A DNA stretch of 60,406 nucleotides from Bacillota bacterium (GTDB lineage: Bacteria; Bacillota; Clostridia; Christensenellales; UMGS416). The notes under the pieces were generated by a model. That model was not told the DNA's origin. It ran no database searches and was given only the letters and a program-made list of their open reading frames with translations. The stretch covers positions 1 to 60,406 of the forward strand of contig JAEZSC010000069.1 in the NCBI GenBank assembly GCA_023422005.1, read 5' to 3'. Shown here in pieces: positions 1 to 7,251 of the stretch. The translations under genes were made by a program, and so were the position numbers. The stretch's first letter is position 1. Each line of letters starts with the position of its first letter.

Positions 1-325
1 GCAGGTTGCGGCGCTCCAGCGAGAATGTCTCGGGCATCAGCAGGATCAGCCGATAGCCCTTGGCCGCGGCGACGAAGGCCAGCGCGATGCCGGTGTTGCC
101 GCTGGTAGGCTCTATGATGACGCTATCCTTTGTCAGCACGCCTCTGTCCTCAGCGTCCTGGATCATCGCATAGCCGATGCGGTCCTTCACGCTGCCCAGC
201 GGGTTGAAATATTCTAGTTTGGCCAGCAGTGTGGCGTCGAGAGAGTGGGCCTTGGAGTAGTTGGCAATCTCCAAAAGCGGAGTGTTGCCGATGAGCTCGG
301 TCAGGTTCCTGGCGATACCGGCCAT
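1..325 (-). CDS. cysK: Cysteine synthase (O-acetylserine sulfhydrylase), N-terminal part
   Basis: This is the first 108 residues of a PLP-dependent O-acetylserine (thiol)-lyase, which makes cysteine from O-acetylserine and sulfide in the cytoplasm. The gene is cut by the left window edge. It shows LIGNTPLLEI, then NPLGSVKDR with the PLP-binding lysine, and EPTSGNTGIALAF, the substrate loop typical of CysK. An in-frame ATG two codons upstream (331) lies almost on the GGGAGG site, so the ATG at 325, seven bases from it, is preferred. It is divergent from an Rrf2 regulator gene and has its own strong promoter with an overlapping palindrome. CysK is also the known partner of the regulator CymR, which matters for its neighbours. 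The family call is firm; CysK rather than CysM is likely but not provable from this part. Confidence 0.95.
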   Translation of the reverse strand, partial: MAGIARNLTELIGNTPLLEIANYSKAHSLDATLLAKLEYFNPLGSVKDRIGYAMIQDAEDRGVLTKDSVIIEPTSGNTGIALAFVAAAKGYRLILLMPETFSLERRNL

Positions 326-353
326 AATCATACCTCCCAATTTCGATATAAAA

Positions 354-370
354 CCAATAAGATTTGTTGG
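354..370. promoter_or_regulatory. 17-bp imperfect palindrome, probable operator of cysK
   Basis: CCAATAAGATTTGTTGG: the arms CCAATAA and TTGTTGG differ by one pair. It sits across the predicted cysK start, where a bound repressor would block transcription. The Rrf2 gene next door is the obvious candidate protein. This is inference; no known consensus was matched. Confidence 0.5.
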
Positions 371-374
371 GTAT

Positions 375-403
375 AGTATATTCGCCGCTGGACATGCTGT
401 CAA
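375..403 (-). promoter_or_regulatory. Promoter of cysK
   Basis: Minus strand TTGACA (403-398), 17-base spacer, TATACT (380-375). The predicted start near 368 falls inside the palindrome at 354-370. Confidence 0.85.
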
Positions 404-417
404 CGGGTATTTTGCCC

Positions 418-446
418 TTGACATGAAAAATTCCAATAGGTATCAT
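418..446 (+). promoter_or_regulatory. Promoter of the first rrf2 gene
   Basis: TTGACA (418-423), 17-base spacer, TATCAT (441-446). An imperfect inverted repeat ATTCC-AATA-GGTAT (430-443) overlaps the -10 box and could be an autoregulatory site. Confidence 0.8.
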
Positions 447-500
447 AGGTTACCAGAACACTAGGTCATTGCCAGGCCATTCACCGGGAGGAATTGCCCC

Positions 501-944
501 ATGAAAATATCCACCAAGGGACGCTACGGCCTGCGGGCGCTGCTGGACATGGCAGCCCACGCCGAAGAGACCACGACGCTGGCCAACATCGCCGAGCGCC
601 AGAGCGTATCGCTGGGCTATCTGGAGCAGATCTTCTCCACGCTGCGCAAGGCCGGCATCGTCATCGGCACCAAAGGCCCCCAGGGCGGCTACGCACTGGC
701 CCACCCGGCGGACCGGCTGGAGGTGCAGACCATACTCGATGTGCTGGAGGGCGACTTGTTCACGGTCACCGACGACCCGGCGGACACAGCCGACGGAACC
801 GCCATGCAGGCCGTCATCCGCACCCATGTGTGGGACCGCATCACCGGCGCAGCCTCCACGGCGCTGGCCGGGCTTACATTGGGCGATCTGGCCGAAGCCT
901 ACGAGCAAAGCCGGAACAACGACGGGTACATCTACTATATTTAG
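501..944 (+). CDS. Rrf2-family regulator, CymR-like
   Basis: 147-residue Rrf2 protein. The N-terminus MKISTKGRYGLRALLDMA and the winged-helix core (residues about 1-80, with SLGYLEQIFSTLRKAGIV and KGPQGGYAL) are classic for the family. It has no cysteine at all, so it cannot hold an Fe-S cluster as IscR or NsrR do; this fits CymR, the cluster-free master regulator of cysteine metabolism in Bacillus. The divergent cysK supports that role. The last residues are Tyr-Ile-Tyr-Tyr-Ile, resembling the C-terminal isoleucine tails by which CysE and CymR bind CysK. The start is fixed by GGGAGG eight bases upstream. Family is certain; cysteine control is a strong inference. Confidence 0.9.
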   Translation: MKISTKGRYGLRALLDMAAHAEETTTLANIAERQSVSLGYLEQIFSTLRKAGIVIGTKGPQGGYALAHPADRLEVQTILDVLEGDLFTVTDDPADTADGTAMQAVIRTHVWDRITGAASTALAGLTLGDLAEAYEQSRNNDGYIYYI

Positions 945-1012
945 TCAACCATTCAAGCAAAAATGCGGGTTCTGGTGTCCGTACATTCAGTTTCGTATCG
1001 AGCACAGCCGTT

Positions 1013-1055
1013 CCGTCTATCAATCCGAGAAGTTGATAGACGGTTCATTTTATTA
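1013..1055 (+). terminator. Intrinsic terminator after rrf2
   Basis: Perfect 11-bp stem CCGTCTATCAA (1013-1023) with TTGATAGACGG (1033-1043), 9-base loop, then a T-rich tail TTCATTTTATTATT. Confidence 0.85.
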
Positions 1056-1157
1056 TTAGAGAAAACTAAAAGGGTATTGCGCTAGAAAATGGAATAGTAG
1101 AATGGCTAACTAGAAATACAGTGAGGCAAAACTGCATATGAATGGGTTGATATATTA

Positions 1158-1622
1158 ATGAAAATAAAAGTAATGCTTGCTACATTTGCTGTATTAATTG
1201 TACTTATAATTGCTTATGTAATCGTAAATAGAAGCAACCAAAAAGGTTTGTATTTAGTATCTCCAAGTGGGTTATATGTAATAAAAACAGAATTGCAAAA
1301 CAACAAAGTCCTAGATGAGTCTATGACAATAGTAGATTTAAACGACAATATTCAATATGTTTTTCCGGTCAAATTTCGAGAATTTGACACTCATTTATAT
1401 ACCTGGTCGGATGAAAAGGATGTCGCTTGGGCATATTCATCTGATTGGGTTGCAGCATACAAGGTATACAAGGACGATAAAAACGAATGGGTCTGTGATA
1501 TGATTATAACATCCGGCGATCATTACGAAATTGGTCAGTATGGTGATACTATTTTGAAACCCTATAAAGAATTCGAAGAAATGCCAAAGCTAATCCATGA
1601 TCAATTGGTAGAATGCAATTAG
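1158..1622 (+). CDS. Small membrane-anchored protein of unknown function
   Basis: 154 residues, not recognised. It begins with a lysine and a hydrophobic segment (residues about 5-23, VMLATFAVLIVLIIAYVIV), so it is probably a signal-anchored or secreted protein with a mostly polar beta-type domain rich in Tyr, Trp and Asp. There is no lipobox. The gene and its flanks (about 945-1856) are clearly AT-rich with A/T-ending codons, unlike the GC-rich neighbours, which suggests recent acquisition. It is isolated: terminator before it and no close partner after it. The Shine-Dalgarno site is weak. A simple signal-anchored exported protein is as far as the sequence goes. Confidence 0.6.
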   Translation: MKIKVMLATFAVLIVLIIAYVIVNRSNQKGLYLVSPSGLYVIKTELQNNKVLDESMTIVDLNDNIQYVFPVKFREFDTHLYTWSDEKDVAWAYSSDWVAAYKVYKDDKNEWVCDMIITSGDHYEIGQYGDTILKPYKEFEEMPKLIHDQLVECN

Positions 1623-1801
1623 CACCCGAAAAGGGTCTATGTACCAGGCGATGCACAGGCCTGGTTAAGATTCTGAAGTCGATAGTTATCTGGAATCTCT
1701 ACATGTTTTACTATTACCAGGTACCATGACTATAGTAAGATACAGTTACAACTCAACCATAGGTTGTTTTTAGGCACAAAAAAGCAACGACACAACGATG
1801 G

Positions 1802-1821
1802 AACATGATTTAAAACATGAT
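1802..1821 (+). repeat. Direct repeat upstream of the XRE gene
   Basis: AACATGAT at 1802-1809 and again at 1814-1821, a spacing of 12 bases, about one helical turn. It lies 35-55 bases before the start codon and may be an autoregulatory site for the HTH protein. Inference only. Confidence 0.35.
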
Positions 1822-1856
1822 ATGCTTTTCTTATAGCAAACGCGAGGAGATAAGGC

Positions 1857-3110
1857 ATGTTCGACGCGAAAAAGACCGGTGAGAAAATCGCGGTGCTCCG
1901 CAGGGAGCTGGACATGACCCAGGAGCGGCTCGCGGAAAAAATGGGCGTCAGCGCCCAGGCGGTCAGCAAGTGGGAGAACGGCCACGCCATGCCGGAGACC
2001 GCGCTGCTGACGGCACTGGCCAGCGTACTGGACTGCTCGGTGGATACGATTCTGCTTCCCGACGAGCACGCGATCCACCATAAAAACTACATCCACACAC
2101 TTCTGCCCTACCAGGGCGTGGACCCTTACACCGGCGCGTGGTGGCCGCGCAGCATGGCCTTTCCGGCGCTGATGGCCGCGCTGCAGCTCTTCATGGGTCA
2201 GCAGCAGCGGCGCAACGCGAACAACCACCAAATCAACGACGACCAGGAGTACATCCTGCAGTCAGGGCTATCGATGCTGGCCTTCGGCTTCTCCCATTAC
2301 AACGCGGAGTTCATCCACGACTGCTTTGGGGTCTACGGTCTGGATTACACGACCGTCCCCACCAACGGCAAGCCCTTCGAGGATATCACGGCAATCATCA
2401 CTAGGCAACTGCAAAAGGGGTATCCCGTCCTCATCCAGGATAAATCCAACAACGCGGCGTTCCTGTTTGTCACCGGCATCGTGTCCAACGGCCAGACGAT
2501 CCGCGCCCATGAATTCGTAGAAGGCTTCGACGAGAAGAACTGCAACATGAACCCCTATGACATGGGAACCAGGGACAACTGGCTGAAGCCGGATATGGAA
2601 CTGCTGCTGCTCTATCACAGCGACAAGCTGAGCGTCGAACAAGCGTGCAAAAATGCGCTGCACAACTATTGTCTCATGATGTCCGGGAAGTGGGACAAGG
2701 AGGAATTCTGCAGCAAGGAAACGCCGGAATCCTTCCGAAAGTTCATGGGTTATGGTTCCCATGGGTATTGTACTTATATCGATTATCTGCAACGCACTGG
2801 ATCTCTGCAGGGCTTTTACCCGCAGCAAGCCATACTTCACGAGAGCCATGTGCGCACGCTGGACTTCCTGCAGATGTGCAAAGAGCACATCAAGAACATC
2901 GACCGGCAGAGCCTGAGCGCGGCGATAGACCGGTATCAAGTGTTGAACGAGCGTTCCTGGGAGATCATCAACATCTCCTGGAACGACCCGTCCCACACCG
3001 AGCCCGACGCCCAAAAAGCCCAAATGATCAAGAACATTCTGATTCGGTGCAATGAAATCTTCCTCGACGCTGTGACGAACATCAAGAAAGCCATCGGCTT
3101 TACATTATGA
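1857..3110 (+). CDS. XRE-family HTH protein with a large C-terminal domain
   Basis: 417 residues. Residues about 8-65 form a helix-turn-helix of the XRE/Cro type (KIAVLRRELDMTQERLAEKM, GVSAQAVSKWENG). The remaining 350 residues are not a known peptidase or kinase that I can name; the middle part (about 120-240, with LSMLAFGFSHYN, GYPVLIQDKSNNAAFLFVTG) recalls BtrH-like/papain-fold domains of the kind used to sense or process peptides, but no catalytic Cys-His pair can be assigned with confidence. The start has GAGGAG at a good distance. The gene stands alone. A one-component sensor controlling itself or nearby genes is plausible. HTH is firm; the C-terminal role is unknown. Confidence 0.8.
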   Translation: MFDAKKTGEKIAVLRRELDMTQERLAEKMGVSAQAVSKWENGHAMPETALLTALASVLDCSVDTILLPDEHAIHHKNYIHTLLPYQGVDPYTGAWWPRSMAFPALMAALQLFMGQQQRRNANNHQINDDQEYILQSGLSMLAFGFSHYNAEFIHDCFGVYGLDYTTVPTNGKPFEDITAIITRQLQKGYPVLIQDKSNNAAFLFVTGIVSNGQTIRAHEFVEGFDEKNCNMNPYDMGTRDNWLKPDMELLLLYHSDKLSVEQACKNALHNYCLMMSGKWDKEEFCSKETPESFRKFMGYGSHGYCTYIDYLQRTGSLQGFYPQQAILHESHVRTLDFLQMCKEHIKNIDRQSLSAAIDRYQVLNERSWEIINISWNDPSHTEPDAQKAQMIKNILIRCNEIFLDAVTNIKKAIGFTL

Positions 3111-3171
3111 GTCTTGGCATCAAAACAGGGCCGTCGCGCTAAGCGCAAATACATATTTCATACAGGCAGGA

Positions 3172-3236
3172 AAGATTTCGCGCCCTTGGGCGCGACCAAA
3201 GGGCTTTCCGGTCGCCCTTTGGAAACCTTCGGCACC
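3172..3236 (+). repeat. Structured intergenic repeat, copy 1
   Basis: First of three copies (others at 9137-9200, inverted, and 37996-38062). It holds two hairpins: TCGCGCCC-TT-GGGCGCGA and CCAAAGGGC-9 nt-GCCCTTTGG, followed by GGAAACCTTCGG. It lies between the convergent XRE gene and larE. It is not coding, although short open frames run through it. Confidence 0.85.
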
Positions 3237-3271
3237 AATATTGGTAGCTATTTTGTTGTAGTCACGCATTG

Positions 3272-3301
3272 AAGCGGCGCAGTCCTTCGACTGCGCCGCT
3301 T
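3272..3301. terminator. Strong hairpin between convergent genes
   Basis: Perfect 13-bp stem AAGCGGCGCAGTC (3272-3284) and GACTGCGCCGCTT (3289-3301), CTTC loop. No immediate T-run; a run of T follows 15 bases downstream on the plus strand. Probably ends transcription from both sides. Confidence 0.6.
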
Positions 3302-3322
3302 GGCATAAACAGGTGTTCTTTT

Positions 3323-4135
3323 TTATTTTGTGCTGATAACTTCGTTCATGCTCCCAGTCCTGTACCCTTTGAGGTCCAGCGTCACATAAGCATAGCCAAT
3401 GGCACGCAATTCGGCGTCGATGCGGTCCATGGTGACGCCCTGCAGCAGCCTGGCGCGCTCCTCTGGCCCCACCTCGATGCGGGCAATGTTGCCGTGATGG
3501 CGCACGCGGACTTGGCGGAAGCCCATGCCCAGCAGCACCGTCTCGGCGCGGTCGATCATGGAGAGCTTCTCGGTCGTGATACGCTCTCCATAGGGCACGC
3601 GGGAGCTCAGGCACGCGAAGCTGGGCTTGTCCCACGTGGGCAGGCCCATTTCGCGGGAGATGTCGCGAATCTCCTGCTTGGTCAGGCCCGCGACCATCAA
3701 CGGGCTCACGGCGCCGGCCTCGCGCATGGCCACCATGCCGGGGCGGAAGTCGTTGGTGTCGTCGGCGTTGGAGCCGTCGGCGATTGCCGCGATGCCTCGG
3801 GAGCGGGCGATGTCGGCGATCTTGCCGAAGAGCTCCTTCTTGCAGTAGTAGCAGCGGTTCTTGGGGTTCTCGGAGAAGCCCTCGATGTCCAGCTCTTCCG
3901 AGTGAATCAGGATGTGCTCCACACCGGTTGCCCTGGCAAAGGCGATGGCTTCGTTGAGCTCCCGCTCGGGATAGGTGGAAGACATGGCCGTGATGGCGAT
4001 GACACCGGCGCCCAGCTCATCGTGGGCCACCTTGAGCAGGAACGTGGAATCCACACCGCCGGAAAAGGCGACGGCCAACGACCCCATGGCCCTGATGCTC
4101 AGGCGCAGTGCTTCCAGTTTGGCTTCGTGAATCAT
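3323..4135 (-). CDS. larE: LarE-type ATP-dependent sulfur transferase
   Basis: 270-residue PP-loop protein of the LarE family. In known systems LarE adenylates and then thiolates pyridinium carboxylate to build the nickel-pincer cofactor of lactate racemase. Visible: the PP-loop SGGVDS at about residues 25-30, NRCYYCKKELF (a CxxC pair), DGSNADD, and KPSFACLSSRVPYGE with the cysteine at the position of the sacrificial or cluster-binding cysteine. The three cysteines suggest the cluster-dependent type that does not consume itself, but this is inferred. It starts ten bases after mtaB with its own GGAGG and must be cotranscribed with it. No larA, larB or larC is in the window, so the thiolated substrate is open. 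Confidence 0.88.
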   Translation of the reverse strand: MIHEAKLEALRLSIRAMGSLAVAFSGGVDSTFLLKVAHDELGAGVIAITAMSSTYPERELNEAIAFARATGVEHILIHSEELDIEGFSENPKNRCYYCKKELFGKIADIARSRGIAAIADGSNADDTNDFRPGMVAMREAGAVSPLMVAGLTKQEIRDISREMGLPTWDKPSFACLSSRVPYGERITTEKLSMIDRAETVLLGMGFRQVRVRHHGNIARIEVGPEERARLLQGVTMDRIDAELRAIGYAYVTLDLKGYRTGSMNEVISTK

Positions 4136-4145
4136 GAATCCTCCG

Positions 4146-5525
4146 TTATAGCCCGTACTCCTCCGGGCGGAATTTGCTCAGGTCGAGCTCCTGTTGCATG
4201 ATCTCCCAGCTCCCCTGCGCCGTGTCCGGCACCTCGGCCAGCTGATCCTCCATGGTGTCCAGCCAGCGCAGCTCGCGCTGGGGCACGGTCACAGCCTTGT
4301 CGGCCACGGCCTTGCGCAGCGCATTCACCGCGGCGATGGCGCCAATCTTGGCACGCTGGTAGGGGTCGCTCTTGCCCACGATGGCGCGGCTGATCTCAAA
4401 GACAACGTCCGGCCGCAGCACGTAGGCCTGGGGCGAGAGCAGGCTGTCGGAATCGGCCAGCCACTTCTGCAGTTTGCGGGCGGAATCCGGGCCGTCGGCC
4501 TTGGCTGTGTTCATGAGCCTGCAGTCGTAAATCAGCTGCTCCATGGACACCGTGGGCGCCATGCCGGCCAGCAGCTTGATGTTCTGCACCGACTCGTTGC
4601 TCCACATGTCGGCCACACAGGCGGCCACGTTGCCCACGGGGCTTAAGTGGGCGCAGGCCGCCGACTTGCCCTCCATGGCGATGGGCGCACCGGTGATGGC
4701 TTTGAGATAGGGGCCTTCATAGGCGCAATCCTTGCTGGGGCCCTGCGCGCCGGCTTCAAAGGCCACCAGCGCGCGGCTGACCGTGACCACACGGACCACC
4801 GCCGCGAAAAGGCCGGGCAGCATGCCCTTCTCCGCCAGCACCATGGCCGTGTTGCCAAAGCCGCAGGCCGAGTCGCCGGCGGCAATGCTGCCGTTGGCTT
4901 GGGCCACGCCCACGATGTGCTCCCACAGGAACCTCATGTCGTTGGCGCCCAGCACGCCCAGCGCAAAGATGATCTGCCGCAGGTCGGCGTTGATCAGCGC
5001 GTCGTCGTGCACTTCCTTGCCACCGGTTGATTCCACCGAGAGGAAGTCAGCCCCGGCCTTGGCAGCCCCCTCGAAGGTCGCCATCATGCTGTCGAAATAC
5101 TCGCCGGAGCGCAGCCGCGGCGGGCGGGTGAATTCTCTGGTGTCATTGGGGGTCAGGCGCATCACGCTCTTTAGGCCCTTTTTGGCCTCGAAATCGAACA
5201 TGATATCGCGGACCAGCCGGGTCGTGTCGATGCCCCATTCCGGCTTCAGTGTCATCGGCGGCAGCAGTTCCACTTCCACGACCAGGCCGGGCGCACCCAG
5301 TTCGTGGGCGCGGGTCAGCGCGCCGGTGATCATCTGGCGGTACTGCTCCCGCGCCTCGGGATAGTTGCTGTCGTCGATGATCATGGGCGGCAGCGTGAAG
5401 TTGAGTTCCGGATAGACCAGGCCGCCGCCGATCACCATGCCGTTTTTGCACCGCACCGGGTGCGGAGCGTCGCCATATACAAAGTCGTCCACGTTCCGAT
5501 AAGCCAGCGTCTCGAAAGTTTTCAT
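4146..5525 (-). CDS. mtaB: Methanol:corrinoid methyltransferase
   Basis: 459 residues, the normal length of MtaB, the zinc enzyme that moves the methyl group of methanol to the cobalt of a corrinoid protein. The zinc ligands of the Methanosarcina enzyme (Glu164, Cys220, Cys269) have clear counterparts: Glu165 in SVESTGGKE, Cys221 in GDSACGFGNT and Cys267 in SKDCAYEG. The start follows AAAGGAG. It is first in an operon with larE. The usual partners are missing: no MtaC corrinoid protein is adjacent, and the only MtaA-like protein is 43 kb away at 48446. It may serve methanol use by an acetogen-like metabolism, or a related methylated substrate. Family firm; substrate methanol likely. Confidence 0.9.
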   Translation of the reverse strand: MKTFETLAYRNVDDFVYGDAPHPVRCKNGMVIGGGLVYPELNFTLPPMIIDDSNYPEAREQYRQMITGALTRAHELGAPGLVVEVELLPPMTLKPEWGIDTTRLVRDIMFDFEAKKGLKSVMRLTPNDTREFTRPPRLRSGEYFDSMMATFEGAAKAGADFLSVESTGGKEVHDDALINADLRQIIFALGVLGANDMRFLWEHIVGVAQANGSIAAGDSACGFGNTAMVLAEKGMLPGLFAAVVRVVTVSRALVAFEAGAQGPSKDCAYEGPYLKAITGAPIAMEGKSAACAHLSPVGNVAACVADMWSNESVQNIKLLAGMAPTVSMEQLIYDCRLMNTAKADGPDSARKLQKWLADSDSLLSPQAYVLRPDVVFEISRAIVGKSDPYQRAKIGAIAAVNALRKAVADKAVTVPQRELRWLDTMEDQLAEVPDTAQGSWEIMQQELDLSKFRPEEYGL

Positions 5526-5776
5526 GGCATTTTCTCCTTTAGCGCTTGAAACTTGACGGTAGCTTAAGTGTAGTCTCGATACTTAGGTCATACAATTAAC
5601 TTTTTTGCTGCGACTTCTCTTTTCTTGTCAGGAAACAAACGAGCGCCTTAACACACCAAATAACTCTGAAATACGTACAAATAAGCGCCTGAAACGCTTC
5701 CGCCTTTCAAAGGCATAGGTGCATTCAAACGAAAGCGTTATGGCAAAAAAGTTATATTCTGCCCAAGCATTTTCTC
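5526..5776. other. AT-rich intergenic region between mtaB and metA
   Basis: About 250 bases of low-GC DNA upstream of both divergent genes. I looked for S-box (SAM), cobalamin and T-box signatures on both strands and saw none. The mtaB promoter must lie here, but no convincing -35/-10 pair stood out. Confidence 0.5.
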
Positions 5777-5804
5777 TTGGCCTATCCATATCATATGATA
5801 TAAT
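5777..5804 (+). promoter_or_regulatory. Promoter of the metA operon with internal palindrome
   Basis: TTGGCC (5777-5782), 16-base spacer, perfect TATAAT (5799-5804). A perfect 14-bp palindrome ATATCATATGATAT (5788-5801) fills the spacer and part of the -10 box, a good operator position for one of the Rrf2 proteins. Confidence 0.7.
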
Positions 5805-5854
5805 ACCAACTAAGTCAACCAAATCCATGGGAATTATAGAGTAGAGGTAAGCCA

Positions 5855-6784
5855 ATGCCGATCAACATTCCCCTCGGCCTGCCCGCCGCGGAGATTTTAG
5901 CCAACGAGAATATTTTCGTGATGCCCGAGGATCGTGCGACGCACCAGGACATCCGCCCGCTGCGCATCGCCATCGTCAACCTGATGCCTACGAAGATTGC
6001 CACGGAGACGCAGCTTTTGCGCCTGCTGGGCAACACGCCGCTGCAGGTGGCTGTAACGTTGCTGCGGGCGGCCAGTTATACATCCAAAAACACCTCCGAG
6101 GAGCACCTTGCCACGTTCTATCAGACCTTTGACGATGTGCAGAACCAGCGCTTCGACGGCCTGATCATCACCGGCGCGCCGGTGGAGCACCTAGCCTTTG
6201 AGGAAGTGGACTATTGGCAGGAACTCACACGCATCATGGATTGGAGCCTGACCCACGTTTACTCGACGCTGCACATCTGCTGGGGCGCCCAGGCAGCGTT
6301 GTATCACCACTACGGCATCCCAAAATATCCGCTGAGCACCAAGCAGTTCGGCGTGTTCGCCCACCGGGTGATCCGCAGGAATACGATGCTGCTGCGCGGC
6401 TTCGACGACGTTTTCTACGCGCCTCACTCCCGCCACACCGAGGTGCGCCGCGAGGACATCGACCGCGTGGGCGAGCTGGAGATCCTGGCCGAGAGCGACG
6501 AGGCCGGCGTCTACATCGTAAAGGCCAAAGATAAACGCCACATCTATGTGACAGGCCATTCGGAATATGACCCGCTGACGCTGAAGGCCGAATATGACCG
6601 CGATGTGGCCCGCGGCCTGGACATCGCCGTGCCCAGCAACTACTTCGAGAACGACGACCCGAGCCGGCCGCCCGCGGTGACCTGGCGGGCCCACTCCAAC
6701 CTGCTGTTCGCCAACTGGCTCAACTACCACGTGTATCAGGAAACACCCTTCGATATCGACGCCATCGACAGCGAGCGCCCATGA
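5855..6784 (+). CDS. metA: Homoserine O-acetyltransferase (MetA/HTS family)
   Basis: 309 residues, full length. It activates homoserine for methionine synthesis. The catalytic set is intact: Cys142 in TLHICWGAQ, His235 and Glu237 in VTGHSEYD. Residue 111 is glutamate (ITGAPVEHL); in this family Glu111 marks acetyl-CoA use and Gly111 succinyl-CoA use, so the product should be O-acetylhomoserine despite the family name homoserine O-succinyltransferase. That agrees with metY three genes downstream, whose substrate is O-acetylhomoserine. The start follows AGAGGT. Its stop overlaps the next gene (ATGA), so metA and the Rrf2 gene are translationally coupled. Confidence 0.95.
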   Translation: MPINIPLGLPAAEILANENIFVMPEDRATHQDIRPLRIAIVNLMPTKIATETQLLRLLGNTPLQVAVTLLRAASYTSKNTSEEHLATFYQTFDDVQNQRFDGLIITGAPVEHLAFEEVDYWQELTRIMDWSLTHVYSTLHICWGAQAALYHHYGIPKYPLSTKQFGVFAHRVIRRNTMLLRGFDDVFYAPHSRHTEVRREDIDRVGELEILAESDEAGVYIVKAKDKRHIYVTGHSEYDPLTLKAEYDRDVARGLDIAVPSNYFENDDPSRPPAVTWRAHSNLLFANWLNYHVYQETPFDIDAIDSERP

Positions 6785-7224
6785 AGCTATCGACCAAAGC
6801 CCAGTATGCGCTGGAAGCGCTGGTAGAACTGCAACTCCAAGAAGGCTCCGCCCAGAACAACCTGCCCAGCATCGCCGCGCGCCGGGGGCTTTCGGAGCCC
6901 TATCTGGAGCAGATCTTCGCGACACTGCGCCGCGCGGGCATCGTGCGCAGTGTGCGCGGCGCTCAGGGCGGCTACCGCCTGGCTGCCGACCCGGCCAAGC
7001 TGACCGCCGGATCGGTCATCCGAGCGCTGGAAGGGCCGCTGCACCCGGTCAAGTGCATAAGCTGTGAGTCTGCAAACGCCTGCCCGCTGCGGGACATGTG
7101 CCCAACCCGCCCGCTCTGGGCCCAGGTGGCGCAGGCCATGGACGCCGCAGCGGATTCGGTAACGTTGGAAGACCTGGCCCGCGAGGCACGGGGCCAGGCA
7201 TACGAACCGGAATACTACATTTAG
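6781..7224 (+). CDS. Rrf2-family regulator with a four-cysteine motif
   Basis: 147 residues. Winged-helix core MKLSTKAQYALEALVEL, LSEPYLEQIFATLRRAGIV, RGAQGGYRL. Unlike its two relatives in this window it carries four cysteines around residues 90-110 (VKCISC, then ACPLRDMC), close in place to the cluster cysteines of IscR and NsrR, and the following PLWAQV resembles the LW motif that follows them. It may therefore sense Fe-S status, redox or a metal. The C-terminus ends Glu-Tyr-Tyr-Ile. It overlaps metA by four bases and precedes a second Rrf2 gene by 27 bases. Family certain; ligand inferred. Confidence 0.9.
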   Translation: MKLSTKAQYALEALVELQLQEGSAQNNLPSIAARRGLSEPYLEQIFATLRRAGIVRSVRGAQGGYRLAADPAKLTAGSVIRALEGPLHPVKCISCESANACPLRDMCPTRPLWAQVAQAMDAAADSVTLEDLAREARGQAYEPEYYI

Positions 7225-7251
7225 CTTTGACGAAGCGGAAAGGAACGTGCG

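Noticed and set aside
323..331. Earlier in-frame ATG for cysK
   Set aside because: It lies one base from the GGGAGG site; the ATG at 325 has the proper spacing.
3120..3320. Short frames across the structured repeat with a recurring RATGKPFGR peptide
   Set aside because: The same peptide arises at each repeat copy; it is the translated repeat, not a gene.
5526..5855. SAM or cobalamin riboswitch before metA or mtaB
   Set aside because: None of the conserved S-box or B12-box sequences could be found on either strand.
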